A DNA stretch of 64,000 bases from Planococcus sp. MSAK28401 (GCF_018283455.1 NZ_JAAMTH010000001.1:343001-407000), one strand, 5' to 3'; counted from the stretch's first letter, positions 43,962 to 53,186 are shown. The notes: generated from the letters alone by a model not told the origin. A program made the numbers and translations.

Positions 43962-44374
43962 TGGAAATGGCGAATTGGAAAGGCGCTGCTGGCGTTTGTG
44001 TAAATGAGCGGAATGAAATTTTATTGGTGCTCATGAAAGCACCTGAAGAAGACAGCAAATGGTCGGTCCCCGCAAGCGGCCTGGAAGCGGGCGAGACGCT
44101 TGAACAATGCTGTGAGCGTGAGTTTGAGGAAGTGACGGGGCTAACGGTCAAGGCAGGGGAAATCTTGAAGACACGAGATGGCAATTATGAAGATGCTGCC
44201 GTATCATTTGATCTGCATTATTTTCGGGTTGAAGTAACAGGCGGCGAATTGATCATCCCGAAAGATGATTTCTTGATCGAAGACATCGCCTGGAAATCCA
44301 TTGAAGAAATCGAAAAATTGGAGCTTGCCTATCCGGATGATTTGGAGCTTTTCAAGTCTCTTATTGCAGCTTGA
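43961..44374 (+). CDS. Nudix hydrolase with altered Nudix box
   Basis: A 137-residue Nudix-fold protein. The box reads SGLEAGETLEQCCEREFEEV followed by TGL; compared with the consensus Gx5Ex7REUxEExGU the first Gly is Ser and one metal-binding Glu is Val, so activity may be altered. It starts right at the GrpB stop with GGAGAGA upstream, so it is in an operon with the GrpB gene. The substrate is unknown. Confidence 0.85.
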   Translation: MEMANWKGAAGVCVNERNEILLVLMKAPEEDSKWSVPASGLEAGETLEQCCEREFEEVTGLTVKAGEILKTRDGNYEDAAVSFDLHYFRVEVTGGELIIPKDDFLIEDIAWKSIEEIEKLELAYPDDLELFKSLIAA

Positions 44375-44444
44375 GTGCAGCAGGATTTAAAAAAATGAGG
44401 CTGGGGTAAAGAAGAATAAACAAAGTTTTCGGGAGGGCGATCGC

Positions 44445-44621
44445 ATGGACAAGGAACGGAAGGACAAAGAAGGCGAGAAACTGCTGCCGGATATAGAACC
44501 GGGCCGGCATCAGCCGCCGGACAAGGAAGTGGATCCGATGCCGGATAGAGAAATGGAATACGAAGAAAACTCCAATGAAAAATATCGGGATCAGACACCA
44601 GATGACAACAAGAATGACTAG
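44445..44621 (+). CDS. Small hydrophilic protein, 58 residues, unknown
   Basis: A short frame with a clear SD (GGGAGGGCG) at seven bases from the ATG. The product is highly charged and Pro/Asp/Glu/Lys-rich (KLLPDIEPGRHQPPDKEVDP) and likely disordered. It lies between the Nudix and CorA-like genes on the same strand. The composition is typical of small Bacillales stress or spore-related proteins, but no family could be named. Confidence 0.55.
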   Translation: MDKERKDKEGEKLLPDIEPGRHQPPDKEVDPMPDREMEYEENSNEKYRDQTPDDNKND

Positions 44622-44715
44622 ATCAATCGGCCGCTTGTAATAGAGCGGCATTTTTCGTGTGCTTAGATAAGGAAGAGTTCGAAGTCCGTTCATCAGGAAG
44701 AAAAGGGGGAGGCTT

Positions 44716-45666
44716 ATGCCGCGGCATCAATTTGCGAATGCAGTATGGCAAGAAGAGAACGCGATGGAGGCGGCGGATTTCCGCCAATTGCTCACAGATA
44801 ATCCGAAGCTGCAGCAATGGATTGACCAATCGAAAAACTTAACCGTCAATATTCTTCATGCCGACACGTCCCAGCTCGGCAAGGAAGTTTTATGGGGCTC
44901 ATTGATTTATAAGCAAAGCCGCCATGCCCGGGATGCCCAGGACGTCTTTCACTTTTATGTATCGCCTGAGCTATTGGTGACCAGTACGCTTGATTTCGAG
45001 GAAGACTTGGATATGCCAAGGCATTTGATGATCCAGCAGATGGAAACGGCAGAATCCCCGATTGAAGTGATGATGATTTTGCTCGGGGGAATGGTCGGTT
45101 CGGTTTTGCATAAAATCGACGGCTTCGAAGAGCGGCTTCACCAATTGCTATGGAACATCAAAGAACACAATAACCGCAAAACTTTGGAAAGCATCGAGGA
45201 AGTGCGGCATGAAATCTTGTTATGGAAACATTTAATCATGGGATTCCGTGAAATCAGCATGGCGGTTGAAGAGATCTTTGGTGAAGACGTTCATGACGGC
45301 AGAGAATACAAGCGGACAGCCAAACGGATCGATCGTTGTGTCATGCTCGTCGAATCCTATGAAGATGAAATTAACAATATGGTCGATATGGAAAACGTCG
45401 TCGCCAATTACCGCGGCAATGAAATCGTCAAAACCTTGACGGTGCTGACGACTTTGTTCACGCCGGTCATGGCATGGGGCGCTTTATGGGGAATGAACTT
45501 CGAAGTCATGCCCGAACTCGATTGGAGTTTGGGTTATGTGGCAGCCATATTGGTCATCGGCGTCTCCACATTCTTATTGTATTTGTATTTCAAGCAAAAA
45601 GGTTGGACTGGGGATATTCTCCGCTCAATCGACAACAAAGGCAAAGAAAAACAAAGGCAGGACTGA
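44716..45666 (+). CDS. corA: CorA-like magnesium transporter family protein
   Basis: A 316-residue protein with a large N-terminal cytosolic funnel, long helices (about 180-250), and two C-terminal membrane helices. The first ends in the CorA pore motif Gly-Met-Asn (ALWGMNFEVMPELDW) and the second is followed by the basic KQKGW tail. It probably takes up magnesium or other divalent metals. SD AGGGGGAGG. The stop codon is inside the terminator stem. Confidence 0.92.
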   Translation: MPRHQFANAVWQEENAMEAADFRQLLTDNPKLQQWIDQSKNLTVNILHADTSQLGKEVLWGSLIYKQSRHARDAQDVFHFYVSPELLVTSTLDFEEDLDMPRHLMIQQMETAESPIEVMMILLGGMVGSVLHKIDGFEERLHQLLWNIKEHNNRKTLESIEEVRHEILLWKHLIMGFREISMAVEEIFGEDVHDGREYKRTAKRIDRCVMLVESYEDEINNMVDMENVVANYRGNEIVKTLTVLTTLFTPVMAWGALWGMNFEVMPELDWSLGYVAAILVIGVSTFLLYLYFKQKGWTGDILRSIDNKGKEKQRQD

Positions 45667-45685
45667 ACCCAGTCCTGCCTTTGTT
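45649..45685. terminator. Bidirectional terminator overlapping corA stop codon
   Basis: AACAAAGGCAGGACT pairs with AGTCCTGCCTTTGTT, 15 bp, between corA and the convergent coiled-coil gene. Confidence 0.88.
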
Positions 45686-45995
45686 ATTTCGGCTTATCTT
45701 TTTTCAGTTCTTCGAGCAGTTCGGTATAGCGATGCAAGTCGCGGTCATCGTATTTGCCGATATAATTGATGAGCATCTCTTCGACGTCCCGCCGTTGCCG
45801 CTCCGCTGCGATGAGTTTTTCTTTCATCGACTTCTGCTTCCAAAGGATCGTATCTTCCACGTCTTCCATTTTGTTGAGCATATCGATTTCTGCGAGCAGT
45901 ACCAATGCGGCGTTCTTTTTCTCTTCGTACTTCTTCAATGCCTTGTCAATTTTCCGCGTGTCGTTCTCATAGGCCATATTGGAATACATCGACAT
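45684..45995 (-). CDS. Hypothetical coiled-coil protein
   Basis: A 103-residue, highly charged helical protein with heptad-like regions (KIDKALKKYEEKKNAALVLL and MKEKLIAAERQRRDVEEMLI). It has no signal or membrane segment. Of three clustered ATG codons (46001, 45995, 45989), 45995 has the best distance to GGAGGAGG. No family was recognised. Single gene, convergent with corA. Confidence 0.7.
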   Translation of the reverse strand: MSMYSNMAYENDTRKIDKALKKYEEKKNAALVLLAEIDMLNKMEDVEDTILWKQKSMKEKLIAAERQRRDVEEMLINYIGKYDDRDLHRYTELLEELKKDKPK

Positions 45996-46094
45996 ACGCA
46001 TACGCCTCCTCCGCCATTTATACTTTTACATTAACAGATATTAGAATATTCTGTCTATAAAAATAGGCGAAAAGATGGCGGAAACACTCTTTCG

Positions 46095-46430
46095 TCATGA
46101 AGTGCTTTCCGCCGTCTTCGCAGGCTCTATCCAATTTTGTGACCAACGTTCGATTTCCTTCATGACCGGCTGGAGTGAAGCGCCTTTTTCAGTCAACGAA
46201 TATTCAATCCGCACGGGGGTCTCGGGATGGACCGTACGTTCGACCAACCCGTCCCCTTCAAGAGTTTTCAGCCGTTCAGACAGGAGGCGGCCGCTGATTC
46301 CAATTTCTTCCGTTAATTGGCCAAAGCGCTTTGGCTCGGCCATCAATTGATGGATGATCAGGCCTGTCCAGCGCTGTCCCAATAAGGAAATAGCTGCTTC
46401 AAAACGTGGACAAATTTCCTGGTTTTTCAT
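46095..46430 (-). CDS. HxlR family (DUF24) winged-helix regulator
   Basis: A 111-residue MarR/DUF24-type regulator: CPRFEAAISLLGQRWTGLII contains the conserved N-terminal cysteine (Cys7) that senses electrophiles or oxidants in YodB, CatR and HypR; the winged helix is RFGQLTEEIGISGRLLSERL. It is divergent from the VOC-family gene, with an inverted repeat and a YodB/CatR-like box between them, so it probably represses that gene and itself, with de-repression by quinones or aldehydes. Confidence 0.9.
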   Translation of the reverse strand: MKNQEICPRFEAAISLLGQRWTGLIIHQLMAEPKRFGQLTEEIGISGRLLSERLKTLEGDGLVERTVHPETPVRIEYSLTEKGASLQPVMKEIERWSQNWIEPAKTAESTS

Positions 46431-46490
46431 GCTTACCGCTCCTTTTTCTTCATAATAGCATATCCATATAAGAATTAAAAAACAGATGAC

Positions 46491-46537
46491 TTGACGTAAC
46501 TAAGTTATTAAAATAAAATTAGTTACAAATAGTAAGT
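46491..46537 (+). promoter_or_regulatory. Promoter and operator of the VOC gene (HxlR-controlled)
   Basis: TTGACG (46491-46496), 17 bases, then TAAAAT (46514-46519) form a good SigA promoter. An inverted repeat GTAACTAA/TTAGTTAC (46496-46503, 46519-46526) covers the spacer and -10. Overlapping it, TTACAAATAGTAA (46523-46535) read on the minus strand gives TTACTATTTGTAA, close to the TACT-n7-AGTA-type box of YodB/CatR regulators. Confidence 0.65.
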
Positions 46538-46553
46538 GGGTGGAGGGACTATA

Positions 46554-47402
46554 ATGAATTTTCATCAAAAGCCAGTGCATTATGTTGAAAGCTTAATATT
46601 GAAAGTGTTGGATTTGAAGGGAATGAGCCGTTTCTACACGGAAATATTAGGTTTTGATATCATCGAAGAAAAGGAAAGCGAGACCGTTCTCGGTGTAGGC
46701 GGGGAAGTGATCCTCACACTAAAATCAGCACCCGAGTTCACGGCGAAAGCAGGCCGCTTTGCGGGATTGTATCATTTCGCGGTGCTATTGCCGGACCGGA
46801 AAGAACTCGGCAAAGTGTTGCTTCATCTTTATGAGCAGCGGATTCCGATCGGCTCTTCCGATCATCAAGTGAGCGAAGCCTTATATCTTTCGGATCCTGA
46901 AGGGAATGGCATTGAAATTTACCGCGACCGCGAACCCGGTGAATGGAAATGGCGCGGTGACCAAGTGCATATGACGGTCGATCCGCTCGATGTGCAGGAA
47001 GTCGCACAAGCGTCAAATGGCGAAAAATGGGACGGCATGCCGGCAGGAACGGTGCTTGGGCATATTCATCTCCATGTCTCGGATCTTCAGGCAGCCCACG
47101 ATTTCTATACCGGCGCAATCGGCTTCGGCTTGGTCGCGAACCTCGGCAATCAAGCGCTATTCGTCTCCGACGGAAACTATCATCATCATATCGGATTGAA
47201 TATCTGGAACGGCACAGGCATTCCGGCCTTGCCGGATCACACGGCAGGTCTCGCGCATTACGTGATCCGTGTCGCAGACAAACAAGCACAACAGGCCATT
47301 CACGACCGCTTGCAAGCACAAGGCGCTGAGGTTCGGATGGAAGGGGCGGCGCTCGAAACTGCGGACCCATCCGGCAACCGCATCCGTATTTTAACCGCAT
47401 AA
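46554..47402 (+). CDS. VOC family protein, two-domain (CatE-like ring-cleavage dioxygenase fold)
   Basis: A 282-residue protein with two vicinal-oxygen-chelate halves: the first with SLILKVLDLKGMSRFYTEIL and FAGLYHFAVLLP, the second with LGHIHLHVSDLQAAHDFYTG and HHIGLNIWNGTGI. The metal-binding His and Glu positions (His in both halves, Glu in GNGIEIYRDRE) are present. It resembles B. subtilis CatE, catechol 2,3-dioxygenase, which is controlled by YodB/CatR; the divergent HxlR regulator supports that. ATG at 46554 has GGAGGG upstream. Confidence 0.85.
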   Translation: MNFHQKPVHYVESLILKVLDLKGMSRFYTEILGFDIIEEKESETVLGVGGEVILTLKSAPEFTAKAGRFAGLYHFAVLLPDRKELGKVLLHLYEQRIPIGSSDHQVSEALYLSDPEGNGIEIYRDREPGEWKWRGDQVHMTVDPLDVQEVAQASNGEKWDGMPAGTVLGHIHLHVSDLQAAHDFYTGAIGFGLVANLGNQALFVSDGNYHHHIGLNIWNGTGIPALPDHTAGLAHYVIRVADKQAQQAIHDRLQAQGAEVRMEGAALETADPSGNRIRILTA

Positions 47403-47403
47403 G

Positions 47404-47442
47404 AAAATCCCCGACACGCCAAAGCGTTTCGGGGAATTTTTT
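47404..47442. terminator. Bidirectional terminator after the VOC gene
   Basis: AATCCCCGA-ACGC and GCGT-TCGGGGAATT form a stem with T run on the plus strand, A run on the other. Confidence 0.85.
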
Positions 47443-47444
47443 CA

Positions 47445-47690
47445 TTAAGGTGCCGGGCACGAAGCGGATGCATCCGCATATAATAAGAGTTGTGTGGAAC
47501 GCCCAGGCGCAACGGCTTGCTGGATGCTGCCCGTTTGGTCGGGCAGCAGGTTGTCTCTTGTTTCCGTATAAGCCTGAAGCCGCTCCTGGTTTTGCCAGTC
47601 TTCAAAAGGTTCATTGTAAAAGCCCAAAAGGATCAATCCGCAAAATGCGGCAATCAATGTGATGCCAAGTAACGAAAGGAAACCTTTCAT
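47445..47690 (-). CDS. Hypothetical small membrane or secreted protein
   Basis: An 81-residue frame with an N-terminal hydrophobic helix (GFLSLLGITLIAAFCGLILL) and a hydrophilic outside-facing remainder with no cysteine-rich pattern except the end. A weak SD (AAGGCGGG) precedes the ATG. It is convergent with the VOC gene. Coding status is uncertain. Confidence 0.45.
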   Translation of the reverse strand: MKGFLSLLGITLIAAFCGLILLGFYNEPFEDWQNQERLQAYTETRDNLLPDQTGSIQQAVAPGRSTQLLLYADASASCPAP

Positions 47691-47816
47691 GATTCAATCC
47701 CGCCTTCTCATAGATGCTGGTATTAAGAACGCAAACCGTTCGGAAAAGGTTCCCGGTTGAAGAAATCGCAAAGACTGGGATACTGATAAGTAAGCATATA
47801 AACGGGAGGGGAAACC

Positions 47817-48886
47817 ATGATTTCATTGAACACAGATATTTGCCGCTTGCTCGGTATCGACTATCCGATTATTCAGGCAGGAATGGCAGGCGGCCCGACT
47901 ACCGCCGAACTGGTGGCCGAAGTTTCGGAAGCCGGAGCCTTGGGAACACTCGGCGCTGCCTATTTGACACCTGAAAAGCTGCGGGAGGATATTGTGGAGA
48001 TACGCAACCGGACGAACAAGCCATTTGCCGTCAATTTGTTCGCACCTGTGCCAAAAGATGATTTCTCACGCGTTGCTGAAGTAAAACAAGCGCTGCAGCC
48101 GATCTACGAGGAACTTGCGATTGAAGGGCAAAGCGCTGAATACCGCTCTCCAGATCACGGGGAAGAGCTGTTTCGCATTTGCCTGGAACTGAATGTGCCA
48201 ATCATCAGTACAGCATTCGGTTCGTTGTCGCCTGAGCACATGGCTTCTGCCAAAGCACAAGGTGTTGCCATCATTACCATGGCGACGACTGTCGGAGAAG
48301 CGTTAGATGCGCAGGCGGCCGGAGCCGATGCCGTCGTGGCACAAGGCAGCGAAGCGGGAGGGCACCGCGGCAGCTTTTCATTTGACCGCCATCCAATGGG
48401 GGCGCAGGTCGGTTTGATGGCGCTGCTTCCACAAATTGCAGACGCTGTGGATGTGCCGGTCATCGCGGCTGGTGGAATCACAGATGGGCGAGGGCTAGTG
48501 GCATCGCTCACACTCGGCGCACAAGCTGTCCAGGTCGGGACGCGTTTTGTCGCAGCGAAGGAGTCCGGTGCGCATAAGGCCTACAAGCAAGCGATTTTTG
48601 ACAGCGATGAAGAAAGCACCATCGTGACCAAAAGTTTTTCGGGGCGGCCGGCGCGCGGCATTAAAAATTATTTCATCGAACAATTCGAATCATCGGGAAC
48701 CAAACCGCTGCCATTTCCGTCCCAAATACAGTAACAAAAGAAATACGCGGAGCGGCGGCGAAAGCCGGCAATCCGGAGTTCATGTCGTTATGGGCAGGGC
48801 AGGCAACAAGGGCAATGACGCAGGAAGAAGGCGCGGCGGAAATCGTCTCTTCCATGATGGATCAAGCACGTGCACTCTTGCGGTAA
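47817..48886 (+). pseudogene. Nitronate monooxygenase/FabK-like gene with a frameshift near its 3' end
   Basis: The first 305 codons encode an FMN TIM-barrel nitronate monooxygenase (2-nitropropane dioxygenase): YPIIQAGMAGGPTTAELVAE, ADAVVAQGSEAGGHRG, VIAAGGITDGRGLVASLTLG, ending KPLPFPSQ. At 48723-48727 the frame runs into IQ-stop (TAA 48732-48734), but the -1 frame continues with NTVTKEIRGAAAKAGNPEFM and SLWAGQATRAMTQEEGAAEI to TAA at 48884-48886, the normal C-terminus of this family. One missing A in the CAAAA run would explain it. Real mutation or sequencing error cannot be separated here. Confidence 0.88.
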
Positions 48887-48956
48887 TACGGCTCGAATTT
48901 CCTGTTTCTGCGTGCTATACTGTTGAAAGTGATTTTGAAATGAGGAGATTGAACGA

Positions 48957-49802
48957 ATGGAATGGAAAAATATATACCGCGGTATTTTGATGGGCATCAG
49001 TGATTTGATTCCGGGAGTCAGCGGCGGAACGATTGCCTTTATCCTGGGAATTTATGATCGCCTGCTTGAATCGATCAGTGGCTTTTTCAGTCGCGAATGG
49101 AAAAAACAACTGGGATTTCTTGTCCCTCTCGGCATAGGGATTGTCATTACCTTATTATTGTTCAGCCGATTTATCGAATTTTTGCTGGAAAACCATTACG
49201 AAGCGACGCAATTTTTCTTCATGGGGCTAATCCTTGGAGTCTTGCCTTATATCATGAAGCAAGCGGAAGTGAAAAAGAATTTCACGGCGCGCCATTTGGT
49301 CATCTTGCTGGTCATCGGGGCAGCGCTGGCTTCCATGGCATTTATCCAGACCGATGAAAATGTCGCACCGATTACGGAATTGAGCTTGCCAACGTTCTTC
49401 CTGCTATTTTTCTCTGGCTGGATTGCCAGCATGGCGATGCTATTGCCTGGCATCAGCGGCTCGTTCATCCTATTGTTGATCGGTGTTTATTCGACGGCCA
49501 TCAACGCCTTGTCGACATTGAACTTGCCGATCGTCCTGGCAATCGGTGCCGGCGTCATGGTCGGGTTTGTCGTTTCGAGTAAAGCGATCAGCTATTTGCT
49601 GGAGCATTTTACGTACGTGACCTATGCGGCCATCATCGGCTTGATCCTTGGCTCGCTGTTCGTTGTCTTCCCCGGTTTTGCGGCCGATCCGATGACCTTA
49701 GTGACCAGTTTGATTACATTCATGGCCGGCTTAGTGTTCACGCTTTGGTTCAGTTCGCCGAAGAAAACCGATATTACGAGCGAACACAATGTGGAAGCTT
49801 AA
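48957..49802 (+). CDS. DUF368 domain membrane protein
   Basis: A 281-residue polytopic protein with about eight helices. It holds the signatures GISDLIPGVSGGTIAFILG at the N-terminus and MAMLLPGISGSFILLLIGVY in the middle, two inverted-repeat halves resembling undecaprenyl-phosphate carriers; some DUF368 proteins have been shown to flip polyisoprenyl phosphate carriers. uppP lies 1.4 kb downstream, on the other strand. SD GAGGAGA. Followed by a terminator. Confidence 0.9.
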   Translation: MEWKNIYRGILMGISDLIPGVSGGTIAFILGIYDRLLESISGFFSREWKKQLGFLVPLGIGIVITLLLFSRFIEFLLENHYEATQFFFMGLILGVLPYIMKQAEVKKNFTARHLVILLVIGAALASMAFIQTDENVAPITELSLPTFFLLFFSGWIASMAMLLPGISGSFILLLIGVYSTAINALSTLNLPIVLAIGAGVMVGFVVSSKAISYLLEHFTYVTYAAIIGLILGSLFVVFPGFAADPMTLVTSLITFMAGLVFTLWFSSPKKTDITSEHNVEA

Positions 49803-49816
49803 TAAATGAAAATAGC

Positions 49817-49857
49817 AAAGCGGACAGTGAAAAGCACTCCTTTTCCTGTCCGCTTTT
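49817..49857 (+). terminator. Terminator of DUF368 gene
   Basis: AAAGCGGACAG pairs with CTGTCCGCTTT over 11 bp, followed by T residues. Confidence 0.85.
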
Positions 49858-49951
49858 GGTATTTATTTAAGGAAAAAAGTAAAAAAGGCTTTTTGCTTTC
49901 CGGATTCCGCTTTTGCGATTAAACTAAAATGAAGAGAAAGGGGTGATGCGT

Positions 49952-51079
49952 GTGCGGAAATTGTTTGGCATCTTGTTGCTCATAGTCTTATTGTTTTTCA
50001 CCCGCCCAGTATGGGAGGCGTCTGTCGAAGAATACGTCGACCTGAGCTTTTTGGATTCGGTAGATGAGGTGATCGGAAATGTAACAGCTGACACGGATGT
50101 TTCCAAAGCGCTTGATGAAGCCAAATATTTCACGACGCGCATGAGCCATCAACTGCAGGCAATGGTGACGGAAAGCTCAGCTGCATTGCCCGAGGCGGTC
50201 GCAAAACCAGAGCTCTCCGATACGGATTCCATGGTGGCGGTCCATAATATTACGCTTGGCATGAGCAAGGAACAAGCCCAGCAAAAAGTCGGCTTGCCGT
50301 TGCGTTTAATGGAAAATGAATACGGAACCGATTGGCATAGCTATCATCAGGATTACCAAAATTACGTATTGCTGTCCTACGATGAGAACGGAGAGGTCAA
50401 CGGCATGTTCACCAATCAGGATCTCATCTCTTCGACGGAAGGCTTCTCGATGGATTCGACCAAAGCACAAGTACGCGAGTTGTTCGGGACACCGCTGACG
50501 AGCCTGCAAAAAGGGCGTGTGCAATATATTCTGGATTCTCGCGATGAGTATGATTTGTTTGAAACAGCGGATTCCTATACAACGGTTTTTTATGACGTTC
50601 ACGAAGGGGATACAGTTACAGCGGTCCAGGTCATCGATAAGGATTTGGAAGAGCAGCGCAGTGAAATTTACGCGGAGCCATCCCCGGAATTGAAGTCAGG
50701 CTATGAATTTTTATTGTTCGAACTGACTAACTCAGCAAGAATCCAGCGCGAGCTGCCACTCTTGAAATGGGACGACAAAACGATGGAAACGGCGCGCGAC
50801 CACAGCCAGGAGATGGCTGAAGAACGTTATTTCAGCCACACCAACCCGGCTGGACAATCGCCTTTTGACCGCATGAAAGAAGATGGCATTACGTTCTTTA
50901 TCGCCGGTGAGAACTTGGCGTACGGGCAGTATAGCGCTGTATTCGCCCATGAAGGGCTCATGAACTCGATGGGCCACCGGGAAAATATCGTCAAACCCGA
51001 CTTCGGCTATCTTGGCGTCGGCGTCGCGTTCAACTCAGACAAGCAGCCGTATTTCACGGCAAACTTCTTTAATCGCTAA
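49952..51079 (+). CDS. CAP domain protein (SCP-like, YkwD-type) with CAP-associated N-terminal domain
   Basis: A secreted or membrane-anchored protein of about 375 residues: N-terminal hydrophobic helix (about 4-20), a middle repeat-like domain (MVAVHNITLGMSKEQAQQKV and SMDSTKAQVRELFGTPLTSL, the CAP_assoc_N type), and a C-terminal CAP domain with MAEERYFSHTNPAGQSPF, FIAGENLAYG and GHRENIVKPDFGYLGVGV. The His/Glu/His triad of the CAP cavity is intact. GTG at 49952 fits the AAAGGGG SD best; ATG at 49946 is close to it. Confidence 0.88.
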   Translation: MRKLFGILLLIVLLFFTRPVWEASVEEYVDLSFLDSVDEVIGNVTADTDVSKALDEAKYFTTRMSHQLQAMVTESSAALPEAVAKPELSDTDSMVAVHNITLGMSKEQAQQKVGLPLRLMENEYGTDWHSYHQDYQNYVLLSYDENGEVNGMFTNQDLISSTEGFSMDSTKAQVRELFGTPLTSLQKGRVQYILDSRDEYDLFETADSYTTVFYDVHEGDTVTAVQVIDKDLEEQRSEIYAEPSPELKSGYEFLLFELTNSARIQRELPLLKWDDKTMETARDHSQEMAEERYFSHTNPAGQSPFDRMKEDGITFFIAGENLAYGQYSAVFAHEGLMNSMGHRENIVKPDFGYLGVGVAFNSDKQPYFTANFFNR

Positions 51080-51083
51080 CCAA

Positions 51084-51124
51084 AAATCCCTCTATTGCAC
51101 TTGCGCAATAGAGGGGTTTTTTTA
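51084..51124. terminator. Bidirectional terminator between CAP gene and uppP
   Basis: CCCTCTATTGC/GCAATAGAGGG stem with A and T runs. Confidence 0.9.
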
Positions 51125-51955
51125 TTAGTTCAACAAGAACCAAGCGAGCACGACGAGCGGGCCGACGATAAAGCAGTAGATCGCAAAATACTTGAGCTGG
51201 CCTTTCGCCATAATGTTCATGAACCATTTCAGCGAGAAGTACGAAGCGACGAGCGAGCCGACAAACGCCATGATATATGGCACGGCCATTGTCGCTAGAT
51301 TATCGTCATTGACGATGTCGGTGATGCTCAGCACAGCTCCGCCAAAACTGACCGGAATGAACAGCAGAAACGAAAAGCGCAATGCTGTCTCTTGGTTAAT
51401 GCCGCGAGCCATAGCGGCCACAATCGTGGCGCCGCTGCGGCTGATGCCGGGGATCAAAGCGACGGCTTGGGCGCCGCCGATGATCCAGGCGTCTTTCATC
51501 GTCATATTGCCGTCTTTCCGTTGGCCGCGCATATTGCGGATCAGCCAAAGGGCGAGACCGGTGATAACCAAAGTGACGCCGACCGTGACGATCGTCGACA
51601 AGTAGGAATCAATCGTGTCTTGGAATAACACGCCGATGATGCCCGCCGGGATGGTCGCAACGACCAAGTAAACGACAAACATGAAATCGCGCCGCGTTTC
51701 CGGCGTTTTTTCTTTGAAGAATTTCAAGCCATTGATCACCAGCCGTTTGATGTCGTCACGGTAAATGATCAAGACAGCGATTAAAGATGCGCTATTGACG
51801 AGCAACGCAAATGTCGAATTGCTTCCTTCGATTTCAACATCGAGAAAATACTGCGCAATCAGCAAGTGGCCGCTTGAAGAGATCGGGATCGGTTCCGTGA
51901 GCCCTTGGAATAGCCCAAGTAGCAAAAATTTAATTGTAAGCCATAATTGTTCCAT
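51125..51955 (-). CDS. uppP: Undecaprenyl-diphosphate phosphatase
   Basis: Removes a phosphate from undecaprenyl pyrophosphate to recycle the lipid carrier of wall synthesis, and gives bacitracin tolerance. The 276-residue, eight-helix protein has the two conserved motifs: [20 protein letters not shown] (Glu and the Ser/His region) and [20 protein letters not shown] (catalytic Arg and Ser). Single gene, start ATG at 51955 following a T-rich leader. Confidence 0.96.
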   Translation of the reverse strand: MEQLWLTIKFLLLGLFQGLTEPIPISSSGHLLIAQYFLDVEIEGSNSTFALLVNSASLIAVLIIYRDDIKRLVINGLKFFKEKTPETRRDFMFVVYLVVATIPAGIIGVLFQDTIDSYLSTIVTVGVTLVITGLALWLIRNMRGQRKDGNMTMKDAWIIGGAQAVALIPGISRSGATIVAAMARGINQETALRFSFLLFIPVSFGGAVLSITDIVNDDNLATMAVPYIMAFVGSLVASYFSLKWFMNIMAKGQLKYFAIYCFIVGPLVVLAWFLLN

Positions 51956-52103
51956 TTGTATGTATCCCCCAAATTCTATTCATTCTTGCAACTACAGTCA
52001 TAAGACGTTCAGTGTTTGAAAAAGTTCACGTTACATAAAAACATATAATACCATATAATCATGATAAACTGGGTATACACATGAAAGAAAGGAAGTGTAA
52101 TAG

Positions 52104-53183
52104 GTGACAAATAAATTATGGTTTCAAGCGGGCGTCGGAATCATCCTGACACTGGTCATCATTCGTTTATTCATCGAAGTCCAGGGGATTTTCGACCCGC
52201 TGTTCATCATTGCGGGAACGATTTTCGTACCGCTGCTTCTCGGGGGCGTGTTGTTTTATTTGACGCGTCCGCTGCTGTATTTTTTGGAGAAACGCAAATT
52301 TCCTAAATGGTCCGGCATCCTGATCATTGTACTTTTGATCGTTTTGGTCTTTTATCTATTGTATGCAATGGTCGGACCGATGGTGACGGAACAGGTCAAC
52401 TCTCTTGTTGACAATGCACCTGAAATTATTGAGGATGTCGAAGACTATGCGCAGTATCTGCTCGCCCAGCGCGACCGTTTGCCCGATTCACTCGAAGAGC
52501 AAATCAATGATATGAGCGGCCAGATCGGCGACCGCATCGGCGATATCGGCGGCTGGATCGTGTCGTTCCTGACGAGCTTTATTTCGGGGCTGTTTACACT
52601 GATCCTCGTGCCGTTTTTCCTGATCTATCTATTGATCGATCATCGGAAATTCATCCCGTTCATTTCCGGCTTCTTCAGCGGACAGCGCAAGCTATGGGTC
52701 ATCAAGACGCTCAAGGACATCGACCACACGTTGCAGGCCTATATCCAAGGCCAGTTGTTCGTCAGCTTTTTGGTTGGGATTATGCTATACATCGGCTATT
52801 TGATCATCGGCCTTGAATACTCGTTGTTATTGGCAATCATCGGCATGGCAACGAACGTCATCCCGTTTCTCGGGCCATATATCGCTGTTGTGCCGGCCAT
52901 CATCATCGCGCTCGTACAAGAGCCGATCATGGCAGTTTATGTCGCCATCATCATGTTGATCGCACAACAGATTGAGAGTAATTTCATTACCCCGAACGTT
53001 ATGGGGAATGCGCTCGATGTCCACCCGCTGACAGTCATCACATTGATTCTTGCAGCCGGTAACATCGCGGGCATTTGGGGGATAATCTTGGCGATCCCGT
53101 TTTATGCGGTCGTGAAAACGATCATCAAAAACATTTACGCAAGGCGCCAGGAAATCCGCTCGACCGCAACAAGAGAAGTATAA
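52104..53183 (+). CDS. AI-2E family transporter (second of two)
   Basis: A 359-residue polytopic protein, a paralogue of 28691-29770 with the same motifs: DIDHTLQAYIQGQLFVSFLV, PFLGPYIAVVPAIIIAL and IESNFITPNVMGNALDVHP. About eight helices, with an extracytoplasmic segment near 80-145. GTG at 52104 has AAAGGAAG upstream. The B. subtilis relatives (YtvI, YrrI and others) are of unsettled transport function. Confidence 0.9.
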   Translation: MTNKLWFQAGVGIILTLVIIRLFIEVQGIFDPLFIIAGTIFVPLLLGGVLFYLTRPLLYFLEKRKFPKWSGILIIVLLIVLVFYLLYAMVGPMVTEQVNSLVDNAPEIIEDVEDYAQYLLAQRDRLPDSLEEQINDMSGQIGDRIGDIGGWIVSFLTSFISGLFTLILVPFFLIYLLIDHRKFIPFISGFFSGQRKLWVIKTLKDIDHTLQAYIQGQLFVSFLVGIMLYIGYLIIGLEYSLLLAIIGMATNVIPFLGPYIAVVPAIIIALVQEPIMAVYVAIIMLIAQQIESNFITPNVMGNALDVHPLTVITLILAAGNIAGIWGIILAIPFYAVVKTIIKNIYARRQEIRSTATREV

Positions 53184-53186
53184 GGG

